DNA from: Puia sp.
GTDB taxonomy: Bacteria; Bacteroidota; Bacteroidia; Chitinophagales; Chitinophagaceae
DNA: 64,000 bases
Direction of reading: 5' to 3'
NCBI GenBank assembly: GCA_031292515.1
Contig: JARLGZ010000037.1
Coordinates: 1-64,000 of the forward strand
Shown: piece after piece, positions 1 through 7,210 of the stretch
Numbering within the stretch: position 1 is the stretch's first letter
How the letters are laid out: every line of letters begins with the position of its first letter
Translations under genes and position numbers: made by a program
Notes under the pieces: model-generated
Told to the model about the DNA's origin: nothing
Database searches by the model: none
What the model saw: the letters and a program-made list of their open reading frames with translations, nothing else

Positions 1-102
1 ACCCATATAATATGATAATCACACTTATAGACAACATGGGACTGCTTCCTATATTTGCTCATACACCAAATGTAAGCATTCGGCACAGCCCCGAATACAC
101 CA

Positions 103-121
103 CCACCGCCAAAGGCGGTGG
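103..121. repeat. IS200/REP-type terminal palindrome
   Basis: Perfect 8-bp stem (CCACCGCC / GGCGGTGG) with an AAA loop. It lies exactly where the reverse-transcriptase reading frame loses its family pattern. GC-rich hairpins with this look mark the ends of IS200/IS605 elements and the REP sequences used by TnpA-REP transposases. No transposase is visible inside the window, so the element would extend to the left. The alternative is a lone intergenic REP-like hairpin. Confidence 0.4.
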
Positions 122-517
122 GTCTCTATGTTTGACTAGACATTTTTCTTTATATTCTTCGTACTTGGCAAACTGAACTATACTCCTTTTTCCTGTAGTA
201 TCGATTTCCGGGATGCTGGCCGACAGCGGCGACCCTTTGTAGAGCTTTTCGATGTCAACCCAATGGCTGGAAATGGCTTCCGATAATTTTATCTGATGAT
301 ACGGATTAGGTATACCATTTGGCCTCCTATGGATGCCTGTTTTGGGAGTAGAATACCTGACAAAATCGGACTCTTTCATTAATTTAACCTCCTGAGTCGG
401 CAAAGAACTTATGATCGATTGTATCTTGCTTATGTTGGCCCCAAGAAGATGTGTAGTAAAGGGTGGAGGGAGTTCTTCTGAAAAATAACCGTTGGTAAGC
501 AAATTCTGTAATGTCAT
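122..517 (-). pseudogene. Truncated reverse-transcriptase-like protein, N-terminal fragment
   Basis: About 130 residues survive. They carry the pattern seen just ahead of the catalytic palm in bacterial (retron/Abi/DRT-type) reverse transcriptases: a KTGIHRRP stretch followed by IPNPYHQIKLSEAI. No YxDD catalytic motif is present. After residue ~131 (KHR) the frame runs into a palindrome (103-121) and continues with an unrelated tail to about position 59, so the gene was cut by an insertion or deletion at ~122-125. The start at 517 is the only ATG before the conserved part. The family call rests on remembered motif similarity and its subclass is unknown. The remnant cannot be an active polymerase unless the rest of the gene lies left of the window. 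Confidence 0.55.
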
Positions 518-594
518 ATAGGCATCAAGGTTAAAGGAGACGTGAATATATGAAAATATTTCCTGCCAGTGCTATTAGGATGCCTCGAATCTAT

Positions 595-901
595 TTAAAG
601 AAAATCTTCAATAGTGTGCAATAATGTCGATATGATTAATGCTTCATTCTCGGTAATCCAGGCCTCTGATTTTCCCAGGCGAAAAGGGTATTCATTGAAT
701 TGCCGGCTGCAAAACCACCATTGATAGTGTTTGTACTCGGCCATGTATTTCTGGATTTTCCTCGGCATTTATCTTGTTTTCGATGACAATATATAGCCCT
801 TGCTCATTTCGAATCAGGATATCGATCCTCCCGCCTTGGGTATTTTAAAAATCGATGGCGCCGAGCGAATATTCGATCCACACATTAGCGTTTTCCGGTT
901 G
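595..901 (-). pseudogene. Decayed PD-(D/E)XK nuclease-like gene
   Basis: Reading the minus strand from ~901 gives WIEYSLGAIDF, an in-frame TAA, then GGRIDILIRNEQG and YIVIENKI: the D...ExK core of the PD-(D/E)XK (PDDEXK_4-like) superfamily. After AEENPEIH the frame must shift by one base to continue as KYMAEYKHYQWWF and WITENEALIISTLLHTIEDFL-like sequence, ending at TAA 595-597. One stop and one frameshift show the gene is dead. The N-terminal part is missing or unrecognisable. Such nucleases are common in defence islands. Confidence 0.5.
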
Positions 902-991
902 CAGTCCCAGAATGAAAAAACAATCCCTATTATACCATATGAATTACAAGGATTTACCGGTCCCTTGCCGACTGTTCGGCCGTTAATGATT

Positions 992-1675
992 TTACTCCTG
1001 CACGAACTCAAATAGGTTTCCAAGAATAAAACCAACCCTTCTTTGCTCATTATATTCCAGGTGTACGCTTATCCATTCATCGATATATTTCTGATCCAAT
1101 AGTTTTGCAAATTCATTTTTGAGATATTGCTGTACCGGCTCATCGGTTTTCCTCATTTCTTCCCAAATGGATTCACGGTTATTCAGAACATGGACAATAT
1201 CTTCAAAATCGGAACTGAACCTACCCTCATTTTCTCCCCGATCCACAAACGCCTCCAGTTTTGTCGCTAGGAAATAGGGCGCAGAAAATACCCGGATGGA
1301 TAACCCATCTTCCGGATTTACCTGGATGGAATTGGCAAATGCTTCCGGATACCATTTATTTGAAAACCCCAATATATACTTGGATGTCGGCATGACATCA
1401 ACTGTGATCCCGTGTATGGTGTAACGACAGATAACCCCTGATTCTATGTCATTGACGAAACCTTTGCTTCTTAACTTCTTTTCAATGACGGCATACTCTT
1501 TATAATGCATTATCTCGACTACTATATCCACATCATCCGTCGGTCTTGTTTCAGTCTCAGGTCTCGTGGAATAAAGAGAAACGGTTGCTCCGCCCACAAA
1601 GACGACTTCCGCGGCAAGTTCCTCTAAAGCCAGATAGACAGCCTTGATCCTGGTTATATTTTCGCGATGACTCAT
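992..1675 (-). CDS. Nucleotidyltransferase, AbiEii/MNT-like toxin candidate
   Basis: 227 residues with the Pol-beta-type nucleotidyltransferase pattern: GG at residues 28-29, the DxD pair as TDDVD (D48 and D50) and a third acidic residue in TVDVMP (D93), followed by a helical C-terminal half typical of AbiEii/MNT-like proteins. In characterised relatives the toxin transfers nucleotides onto tRNA or protein targets. The ATG at 1675 overlaps the stop of the upstream winged-helix gene in a 4-base ATGA, so the two are translationally coupled. All metal-ligand positions look intact. Toxicity and substrate are inferred, and a housekeeping or resistance nucleotidyltransferase cannot be excluded. Confidence 0.75.
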   Translation of the reverse strand: MSHRENITRIKAVYLALEELAAEVVFVGGATVSLYSTRPETETRPTDDVDIVVEIMHYKEYAVIEKKLRSKGFVNDIESGVICRYTIHGITVDVMPTSKYILGFSNKWYPEAFANSIQVNPEDGLSIRVFSAPYFLATKLEAFVDRGENEGRFSSDFEDIVHVLNNRESIWEEMRKTDEPVQQYLKNEFAKLLDQKYIDEWISVHLEYNEQRRVGFILGNLFEFVQE

Positions 1676-2184
1676 AGGATAATTTTTTGCAGCTCTTCGA
1701 TGGCAACTTTTAATTCTCTTGTACGTCCGACCCTGATGATGTCGATACTAGCGAGCAATTTATATAATAGTTCGTCTTGTTTGACAGCTTTAACGACAGA
1801 TGGGTACAAAGGCTGAATGGCCAGCCCCCTCATGTTCCCATTATCGTCCGGCCAGGCATAGTTCATTTCACTTTTAAAAAGCCTGGCGTAAAACGGGTAT
1901 GAATGAGCAGTAGGAATGCCGGTGACCATGGTTCCAGGTGCTTGCGGAAAAACGTAATGCAGCCCATAACGTATAAATTCCATCAACGACTGCCGATGAA
2001 CCTTGCGTTTGCTTTCATCAATGAGCCCTGCTATATGGCTTCTGTGTAAGGATTCGGACACCTCTGAAGTGCTGACGTAAAGAGAGGCAGCAAGATCCCT
2101 GTATTGCCAGTCCGGGGCCGACACGGTCAATATTTTCAGCAGCAGCACTATATCCTGGGGGCGCATGCCATTATGGGCTTTCAT
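1672..2184 (-). CDS. Winged-helix regulator, probable partner/antitoxin of the nucleotidyltransferase
   Basis: 170 residues. The first ~75 form a predicted helix-turn-helix of MarR/winged-helix character (QDIVLLLKIL, then LAASLYVSTSEVSESLHRS as recognition helix). The remainder has no recognisable domain. It is the first gene of a two-gene unit and overlaps the nucleotidyltransferase by 4 nt. A perfect 10-bp inverted repeat lies 18 bp upstream of its ATG, suiting autoregulation. The layout resembles AbiE-type toxin-antitoxin systems, in which the DNA-binding partner comes first. The antitoxin role is inferred from this context. Confidence 0.65.
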   Translation of the reverse strand: MKAHNGMRPQDIVLLLKILTVSAPDWQYRDLAASLYVSTSEVSESLHRSHIAGLIDESKRKVHRQSLMEFIRYGLHYVFPQAPGTMVTGIPTAHSYPFYARLFKSEMNYAWPDDNGNMRGLAIQPLYPSVVKAVKQDELLYKLLASIDIIRVGRTRELKVAIEELQKIIL

Positions 2185-2201
2185 GCTGCAAATATAGGCA
2201 T

Positions 2202-2236
2202 TTGTTCGCTGTTTGCAAATCGCGATCAGCGAACAA
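2202..2236. promoter_or_regulatory. Perfect inverted repeat, putative operator of the winged-helix/nucleotidyltransferase unit
   Basis: TTGTTCGCTG (2202-2211) and CAGCGAACAA (2227-2236) are perfect inverted copies separated by 15 bp, placed 18-52 bp upstream of the regulator's ATG. Spacing and position fit a dimeric winged-helix repressor site. Confidence 0.5.
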
Positions 2237-2356
2237 TATAATTTGACTTACAAACTATATATTGTAAATCAACGGTTTAAATGTAACTACCCGCCTCAAA
2301 TCCTCCCTCAGCTGGTTTGAAAACATTCCACCCTGGTTCTCCGCTTGTTCCGAATT

Positions 2357-2398
2357 GGGAAGAATTAGGCTGAATTTAGCTTGGTTCTTCCCTTTTTT
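2357..2398 (+). terminator. Intrinsic-terminator-like hairpin without an obvious gene
   Basis: GGGAAGAA (2357-2364) pairs with TTCTTCCC (2385-2392) across a 20-nt loop and is followed by six T on the plus strand. No plus-strand gene is visible upstream, so it may be left over from a lost gene or be a chance hairpin. The rest of 2237-2457 holds nothing I recognise. Confidence 0.3.
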
Positions 2399-2457
2399 GT
2401 TAGATAATGTCGAGCACTTTTGCCAGTATAGAAAAGGGACACATATCGCCCGAACAG

Positions 2458-2742
2458 CTAAATATAAATAAATCGATCGGCTATTAATGTCACCGCAACT
2501 AATATGATTACCAATAAATATTTTTGGAAAAAATAAAGGATTAGCACGATCACGTTAACGATTGTAGCAGCCAAAGCGGTAAAGACGAATTGTTTGCTTA
2601 TTTGCCAAATAGTACTTTCAGGGATCAAAGGACTTGCTAATTGATACCTCGTTTGAAAGACAGTTGATAACTGTCCAATAATGTACAGTATTAGAACAAC
2701 CAGGCATACCTGTGCGCCCTTCTTGAGTTTTTCTTTCTTCAT
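2458..2742 (-). CDS. Small hydrophobic membrane protein, unknown function
   Basis: 94 residues with a basic N-terminus (MKKEKLKKG) and two or three hydrophobic segments (roughly 11-29, 50-70 and 74-92), so probably an inner-membrane protein. No family is recognised. It stands alone between two nucleotidyltransferase modules in AT-rich DNA. The composition of the reading frame (positive-inside N-terminus, clean hydrophobic blocks) argues for a real gene. Confidence 0.5.
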   Translation of the reverse strand: MKKEKLKKGAQVCLVVLILYIIGQLSTVFQTRYQLASPLIPESTIWQISKQFVFTALAATIVNVIVLILYFFQKYLLVIILVAVTLIADRFIYI

Positions 2743-2840
2743 TTCCTTAAAAGTGCCGTTATATTTAGAAATTTAGAAAAGGCTGATACCCCAAAAATGT
2801 ATCGAAGCCTTATTTAAATCGGAACCTGGCCTTAAAGGAA

Positions 2841-3320
2841 CTATAAATCCCCCAGTAATTTCTTTATCTGTTCCAATTCGATCACATCAAGCTGATCTTT
2901 GGGTCGATTGACAGCCCTTTTGTTGGCTATGAGTTGATTAATGTGTAAGAAAGGAACTTGTATCCCATCAATATCCGCTACAGATGCCATAGTCAGATAC
3001 TCTTCAAAACTATATCCTTCGAGTCCTTTCATATTAACAAGGATATCTAAGCGGAGACCGTTCATCAAATTGAAATCCGTCCAGCCAGGGGCAAATTGCA
3101 TAGTTTCCAGCATATAATAATCTCCCATACCACATTCAGCAAAAGCTTGCCTAAGACGCCGCCTGTTTTCGGGAGTATCTTCGATCCATATATCGATATC
3201 ACCAGTATATCGCTGGTACCCATGGAGATTAATGGCATACCCTTCGACCATGATATATCGAACCTGACGCTTCTGTAAAGCGCCCCAGAATTTTAATATT
3301 TCCTCATCGAAAATATCCAT
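2841..3320 (-). CDS. DUF6036-like nucleotidyltransferase with altered GG motif
   Basis: About 159 residues from ATG 3320; an upstream GTG at 3329 would overlap the previous gene's stop. The pattern is that of small MNT-like nucleotidyltransferases: VEGYAINLHGYQRYTGDIDIWI region with DID (D44, D46 counted from the GTG) and a third acidic residue in RLDILV (D95). The first glycine of the usual GG is replaced by Glu (VEG), which could weaken nucleotide binding. It follows a 66-residue gene by a few bases, giving a second toxin-antitoxin-like pair unrelated in sequence to the one at 992-2184. Target and activity are unknown. Confidence 0.6.
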   Translation of the reverse strand: MDIFDEEILKFWGALQKRQVRYIMVEGYAINLHGYQRYTGDIDIWIEDTPENRRRLRQAFAECGMGDYYMLETMQFAPGWTDFNLMNGLRLDILVNMKGLEGYSFEEYLTMASVADIDGIQVPFLHINQLIANKRAVNRPKDQLDVIELEQIKKLLGDL

Positions 3321-3325
3321 GAGTA

Positions 3326-3526
3326 TCACTTGCTAATGAAAGGTTTATGTGTTATAACGGCCTTATTCATTGTCTGTTGTATTTTATACAAACGAGTAGC
3401 CATTAAAAACCTCTCCTTATAGGAACGTTGAAGACTTTTCCGCAATAAATCCATTTCCGCCTTTTGAAAGTCCGGGATTTGCTCGGAGGCCGATTGATTT
3501 TTATGATTGGACTTTTCAGAAAACAT
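3326..3526 (-). CDS. Small partner protein of the nucleotidyltransferase
   Basis: 66 residues, highly charged and predicted helical through the middle (AEMDLLRKSLQRSYKERFLM), with no recognised domain. It is directly upstream of the DUF6036-like nucleotidyltransferase, with the stop 5 bases before the next ATG (or overlapping an alternative GTG). Short charged proteins in this position often act as antitoxins or as targeting subunits. That role is inferred from position only. Confidence 0.5.
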   Translation of the reverse strand: MFSEKSNHKNQSASEQIPDFQKAEMDLLRKSLQRSYKERFLMATRLYKIQQTMNKAVITHKPFISK

Positions 3527-3672
3527 GTTAATTGCTAAAGTAATAAATATAACTCACACTAAAAATGGAACCGGTCGTTTCCTTTTTTATGCCCCAAATG
3601 CATCGGACTGACGCACGCTGTTATTATTAAATGCGCGAATAAAATTGGAAAGCTAGTTTCCGGTCACAAGCA

Positions 3673-4029
3673 TTATTTCCCGACGATTTTTTTTCGGTGT
3701 TGTATTCCCCAATCTGTCAGATTGCTGATGATGGTTTGCAGCGTATCGCCATGTTCCGTAAGTTCATATTGAACCGTTATGGGTTGTGTATCTAAAACGG
3801 TTCGTTTTACCAACTCGTTTATTTCTAATTCCTTTAATTCTTTGCTCAACATTCTGTTGGAAATTCCGTCTACATCATTCAAAATATCGGAAAATCGCCT
3901 TTTACCGTAACAGCAAATGGACGAAATAATAGAAATCTTCCATTTCCCATTCAGCACGTCCATTGAATCCTGAACGGCTCTCATTCTTTTCTTTTGTTCC
4001 TGTTGGAACTCTTCTATTTTACACCCCAT
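3673..4029 (-). CDS. HxlR-family transcriptional regulator
   Basis: 118 residues covering a whole HxlR winged helix: the LNGKWKISIISSICCYGKRRF start, the SNRMLSKELKELE recognition region and the wing in TVQYELTEHGDTL. HxlR proteins sense reactive aldehydes, quinones or oxidants and often regulate an adjacent oxidoreductase. The gene is divergent from an SDR gene 104 bp away with an imperfect inverted repeat between them. Two cysteines at CYG and near the N-terminus (GCK) could be redox sensors, which is inference. Confidence 0.85.
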   Translation of the reverse strand: MGCKIEEFQQEQKKRMRAVQDSMDVLNGKWKISIISSICCYGKRRFSDILNDVDGISNRMLSKELKELEINELVKRTVLDTQPITVQYELTEHGDTLQTIISNLTDWGIQHRKKIVGK

Positions 4030-4032
4030 AAT

Positions 4033-4099
4033 GTTACTTAGTTATCTCTGTGTTACTGTTATTTTTCGGTATAAAGTTACTAAAGATAACTTAGGTAAC
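4033..4099. promoter_or_regulatory. Imperfect inverted repeat between hxlR-type gene and SDR gene, putative operators
   Basis: GTTACTTAGTTATCT (4033-4047) and AGATAACTTAGGTAAC (4084-4099) are near-perfect reverse complements (one insertion, one mismatch) 36 bp apart. One copy lies next to each gene of the divergent pair, fitting a site bound by the HxlR dimer to control both genes. Confidence 0.5.
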
Positions 4100-4100
4100 A

Positions 4101-4108
4101 TAGCTTTG
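4101..4108 (+). promoter_or_regulatory. Bacteroidota -7 box of the SDR gene
   Basis: TAGCTTTG matches TAnnTTTG exactly, 25 bp before the SDR ATG and directly after the right arm of the inverted repeat, so a bound repressor would block it. No clear -33 TTTG was found. Confidence 0.45.
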
Positions 4109-4133
4109 TCTCTCAACTATTAAAAAAGAAATA

Positions 4134-4886
4134 ATGAGTAGATTAAAAAACAAAGTAGCAGTTATCACAGGTGGTAATAGTGGCATTGGATTTGGTATTG
4201 CCCAGGAATTTGAAAATGAAGGTGCTAAAGGAGTTATTGTCGGCAGAAATCAGGAAACTTTAGCTAGTTCGGTAGCTCAACTTGGAGATAATTTCATAGC
4301 CATAAATGCCGATGTAACCAACCTTGCCGACCTGGAAAGAGTGTTTAAACAAACATCTGAAAAATTTGGTAAAATAGACGTGATTGTAGCCAACGCGGGT
4401 GGTGGAGCTGTAGGAACTGTGGCAACTATTGACGAAGCCGGCTATGACAAGACAATGGATTTAAATCTGAAAAGTGTTTACTTCACTGTTCAGAAAGGAC
4501 TGCCCTATATGAATGATGGTGGTTCTATTATTCTTATCGGGTCAAATGCAGCACACCGGGCTTATCCGTCATTTACGCTTTATGGAGCTGCAAAAGCAGC
4601 TGTTATCTATTTTGCAAAAGGATTTTCGAGCGACCTTTTAGATAGAAAAATCAGAGTAAATGTAATAACACCAGGTACGACAGATACACCAGCATTTGAA
4701 AAGTTTGTTCCCGCAGAACAAATTGAAGCTGTAAAACAACACTATGCAAGTGTGATGCCGACAGGCAGAATTGGGCAACCATCTGACATTGGTAAGACAG
4801 CAGTTTTCCTGGCTTCTGATGATTCTTCGTTTATGCTTGGTGCTGAACTCCTTGTTGATGGGGGTATGACCTATTTGGCTAAGTAA
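4134..4886 (+). CDS. Short-chain dehydrogenase/reductase
   Basis: 250 residues, the normal length for a classical SDR. It shows the cofactor glycine motif TGGNSGIG (residues ~12-19), the NAGGG stabilising motif (~88-92), a catalytic YGAAK (Tyr/Lys) with an upstream serine in GSNAAH, and the PG motif after the last strand (ITPGTTDTPAF). The C-terminal DGG segment is intact. NAD(P)H-dependent reduction of a carbonyl compound is expected; the substrate is unknown. It is divergent from the HxlR gene, the usual arrangement for an HxlR-controlled aldehyde or quinone detoxifying enzyme. Confidence 0.85.
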   Translation: MSRLKNKVAVITGGNSGIGFGIAQEFENEGAKGVIVGRNQETLASSVAQLGDNFIAINADVTNLADLERVFKQTSEKFGKIDVIVANAGGGAVGTVATIDEAGYDKTMDLNLKSVYFTVQKGLPYMNDGGSIILIGSNAAHRAYPSFTLYGAAKAAVIYFAKGFSSDLLDRKIRVNVITPGTTDTPAFEKFVPAEQIEAVKQHYASVMPTGRIGQPSDIGKTAVFLASDDSSFMLGAELLVDGGMTYLAK

Positions 4887-4899
4887 TTAACCTCACGCT

Positions 4900-4922
4900 G
4901 GCGCGGGTTATAAACTCGCGCC
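4900..4922 (+). terminator. Hairpin after the SDR gene
   Basis: GGCGCGGGT (4900-4908) pairs with ACTCGCGCC (4914-4922), with one G-T pair and a 5-nt loop, 14 bp after the SDR stop. No T-tract follows, so it is a weak terminator or mRNA-stabilising hairpin. Confidence 0.4.
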
Positions 4923-5049
4923 ATTAAATAATTAAAATAATTTTCAAAATGAGTAAATCAGAAAACAAAGTTGCGAGCTACGCAATTCTTGTCCCCTTTG
5001 CGGATAATTATTATACAATGTGGTTATTTAATTAGCAGTAAAGACCGGT

Positions 5050-5199
5050 ATGCGCCAGGGGAAAATTCGCGGGATTTATATACGAACAGGACGCCAATCT
5101 CTGAATGGCAATAATCCCAGTTTTGGGCTTAATTTACAAACCAACAAAAAATCACTTCTATTTTTTACAAAACCTGGCAATAAACTGGCAAAGCAATGA
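5050..5199 (+). CDS. Unidentified short open frame, possible gene remnant
   Basis: 49 residues from ATG 5050: MRQGKIRGIYIRTGRQSL then a hydrophilic stretch ending in LAKQ. The frame is open further upstream to the stop of the preceding short frame, so this may be the middle or C-terminal piece of a broken protein. The composition looks protein-like (SLNGNNPSFGLNLQTNKKS), but no family is recognised. Confidence 0.2.
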   Translation: MRQGKIRGIYIRTGRQSLNGNNPSFGLNLQTNKKSLLFFTKPGNKLAKQ

Positions 5200-5355
5200 C
5201 AAAACGCCTTTGGTCGACTACCTGCATCATTTTATGGACTGGCTGAAGTTTCGGCATGCAGGAGGCCTAAAAATACTGCATTTGCCCTGTCAAAAATTTA
5301 TTTGCAGAGGGATGCAACGGTCGCCATGCCGGCCTCGTCATATCGTAAAATAATT

Positions 5356-5472
5356 ATGGAAGACCTGCCCCCAAACACCTATCCCTACTCAAGATATAAA
5401 CTCATTTTGTGTTTTATCGGGGGAATGGTGGCTGCATTCCTGCTGTTGACCTCACTGCTGACCGCGCGGTAA
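5356..5472 (+). CDS. Possible 38-residue single-span membrane protein
   Basis: MEDLPPNTYPYSRYKLILCF followed by a clean ~20-residue hydrophobic helix and a basic end (TAR). An acidic cytosolic-style head with one membrane span is typical of real small membrane proteins. There is no homology I recognise and no clear ribosome-binding site. Confidence 0.3.
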   Translation: MEDLPPNTYPYSRYKLILCFIGGMVAAFLLLTSLLTAR

Positions 5473-5573
5473 ACAGGCAAAATGTGCACCTGACGCAATA
5501 CACCCCCCAATTGTCGTATTTACCGCTCTTGTCTTTATCCCTTTCTGTGTAAGTTTGTCTCCAATACTATTTT

Positions 5574-6812
5574 ATGCAAACAGCCAAGAAGTCAGCCATC
5601 GGCTTTATATTTATTACGTTACTGATTGATGTGATGGGATGGGGGCTGATCATCCCGGTCATGGCCGATCTGATTGCGAAACTGAAAGGCATACCTGTCA
5701 ACCAGGCCAGTCCTTACGGCGCCCTTCTGTTGTCTGTCTTTGCCATCACACAATTTGTATTCGCCCCGGTGATAGGCAATCTCAGCGACAAATATGGGCG
5801 CCGGCCGGTCCTGCTTCTTTCCCTGTTCGGTTTTGGCGTCGACTACATTATCCTGGCACTGGCGCCGGCATATGGCTGGCTTTTTGTGGGACGTGTCATC
5901 GCCGGCATCACCGGCGCCAGTTTTACCACCGCTTCGGCCTATATCGCCGACGTAAGCACGGACGAAACGACAAAGGCGAAAAATTTCGGGATGATTGGCG
6001 CAGCCTTTGGGCTGGGCTTTGTCCTGGGACCGGCCCTGGGTGCGTTGCTGTCGACCTGGGGTATCAGAGCTCCTTTTTACGCCGCCGCCGCTCTCTGCCT
6101 GCTCAACTGCCTGTACGGATACTTCTTCCTTCCTGAGTCCCTGAGCAAGGAACACCGCCGGGCCTTCGACTGGAAAAGGGCCAATCCATTTGGTTCCCTG
6201 AAGTTTTTGACCAGTCATCCCGAGATCGGCGGGCTGGCTTTCAGCTTTTTTCTGATCTATTTCGCCGGCCAGGCTGTACAGGGCAACTGGAATTTCTTTA
6301 CTGTCTACCGATTTCACTGGAGCAACAGGATGGTGGGCTTCTCCCTGACGGCAGTGGGTGTGCTGGTCGGAGCCGTGCAGGGCGGGTTGACAAGGGTCAT
6401 CATCCCCAGGATCGGGAATGAGAAGAGTATCTATCTCGGCCTGTCCCTCTATACCCTGGGACTGATCCTGTTTGCCTTTGCCACGCAGGGATGGATGATG
6501 TTCGCTTTCCTGGTACCGTATTGCCTGGGCGGGATCTGCGGGCCTTCCTTGCAATCCGTTATATCGGGGCATGTGCCCGCCAATCAGCAGGGGGAATTGC
6601 AGGGGGCTCTCACTGGTCTGATGAGTCTTACGACGTTCATAGGCCCGCTGATTATGAACAGCACGTTCGCCTTTTTCACGTCTGACAAGGCCCCGTTCTA
6701 TTTTCCCGGGATACATTTTCTGATCGGCGCCGTGTGCATGCTGCTCAGCGTAATTATCGCCCATAGGGTGCTAGGCCGGGAAAAGAAAGAACTACGCCCG
6801 GAGAGTGCATAG
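5574..6812 (+). CDS. TetA-like MFS efflux transporter (TCR/Tet family)
   Basis: 412 residues and 12 predicted membrane spans. Major-facilitator motif A is seen as GNLSDKYGRRPVLL after span 2 and the antiporter motif around GITGASFTTASAYIADV in the span 4-5 region, both characteristic of the TCR/Tet drug-proton antiporter group. Family members export tetracyclines or other small molecules in exchange for protons at the inner membrane. This one lacks any adjacent TetR-type regulator, so drug specificity is open. The ATG at 5574 gives the MQTAKKSA head directly before span 1. Confidence 0.8.
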   Translation: MQTAKKSAIGFIFITLLIDVMGWGLIIPVMADLIAKLKGIPVNQASPYGALLLSVFAITQFVFAPVIGNLSDKYGRRPVLLLSLFGFGVDYIILALAPAYGWLFVGRVIAGITGASFTTASAYIADVSTDETTKAKNFGMIGAAFGLGFVLGPALGALLSTWGIRAPFYAAAALCLLNCLYGYFFLPESLSKEHRRAFDWKRANPFGSLKFLTSHPEIGGLAFSFFLIYFAGQAVQGNWNFFTVYRFHWSNRMVGFSLTAVGVLVGAVQGGLTRVIIPRIGNEKSIYLGLSLYTLGLILFAFATQGWMMFAFLVPYCLGGICGPSLQSVISGHVPANQQGELQGALTGLMSLTTFIGPLIMNSTFAFFTSDKAPFYFPGIHFLIGAVCMLLSVIIAHRVLGREKKELRPESA

Positions 6813-6841
6813 CAGGAGGCTCATAATAGCATTCGAAGACC

Positions 6842-7210
6842 TCATTTCTCTTTTGCCCGCTCCGCATTCTTCATGATCCTGAATTTCACCATTTTTTCGA
6901 CAAGGGCTAAAGGCAAAGGCCGGTCCAGTGGAAATTGCACCGAACCCTTTGCCCCCTTATAAGCGGAAAGCTCTTTCCTGAATGCCTCGAGCCCCATGGG
7001 TGCGGGATAAAATCCGATATGATTTTTGAAGCCGCCGAAATGAACCAGATTCCCGTTGAGAACGAATGTGGGGAGTCCGTATTTGATGGCTTCTTTCGCT
7101 TCCGGCGCCGCCTTCCGTATGGCTGCCCTCATCTCTTCCAGCCGTTGTTGAACGTCCGGGGGGAAATCTGCTATGTATTCATCGATAGTGCCGGCAATGA
7201 TTTTTTTCAT
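6842..7210 (-). CDS. DUF1801 (YdhG-like) domain protein
   Basis: 122 residues from ATG 7210 (a GTG at 7231 would add seven). The domain fills the protein: TIDEYIADFPPDVQQRLEEM, then the APEAKEAIKYGLPTF core and the HIGFYPAPMG segment characteristic of DUF1801. Relatives include YdhG and Bacillus Fra, a frataxin-like iron chaperone, but most members are of unknown function. It is convergent with the MFS gene (30-bp gap) and divergent from the SelA-like gene. Confidence 0.8.
   Translation of the reverse strand: MKKIIAGTIDEYIADFPPDVQQRLEEMRAAIRKAAPEAKEAIKYGLPTFVLNGNLVHFGGFKNHIGFYPAPMGLEAFRKELSAYKGAKGSVQFPLDRPLPLALVEKMVKFRIMKNAERAKEK

Larger units (their letters stand above)
4923..5573. other. 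Gene-poor junction between AT-rich island and GC-richer core
   Basis: About 650 bp without a recognisable gene. Short open frames include 4950-5036 (28 residues, MSKSENKVAS..., which looks like the start of a truncated gene), 5050-5199 and 5356-5472 (listed separately). None has a family I can name. Base composition rises in GC through this stretch, so it probably contains the edge of the acquired segment. Confidence 0.4.

Noticed and set aside
103-517. Retron
   Set aside because: Only a fragment of an RT-like protein exists, without msr/msd-type structure or an adjacent effector in the window.
5619-6764. Long antisense open frame (about 380 codons) opposite the MFS transporter
   Set aside because: Its translation is rich in Gln, Arg and Gly with no hydrophobic pattern or family motif, while the plus strand carries a complete transporter. 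It arises from the GC-rich third positions of that gene. The same applies to antisense frames at 30685-31839 and 47835-49091.
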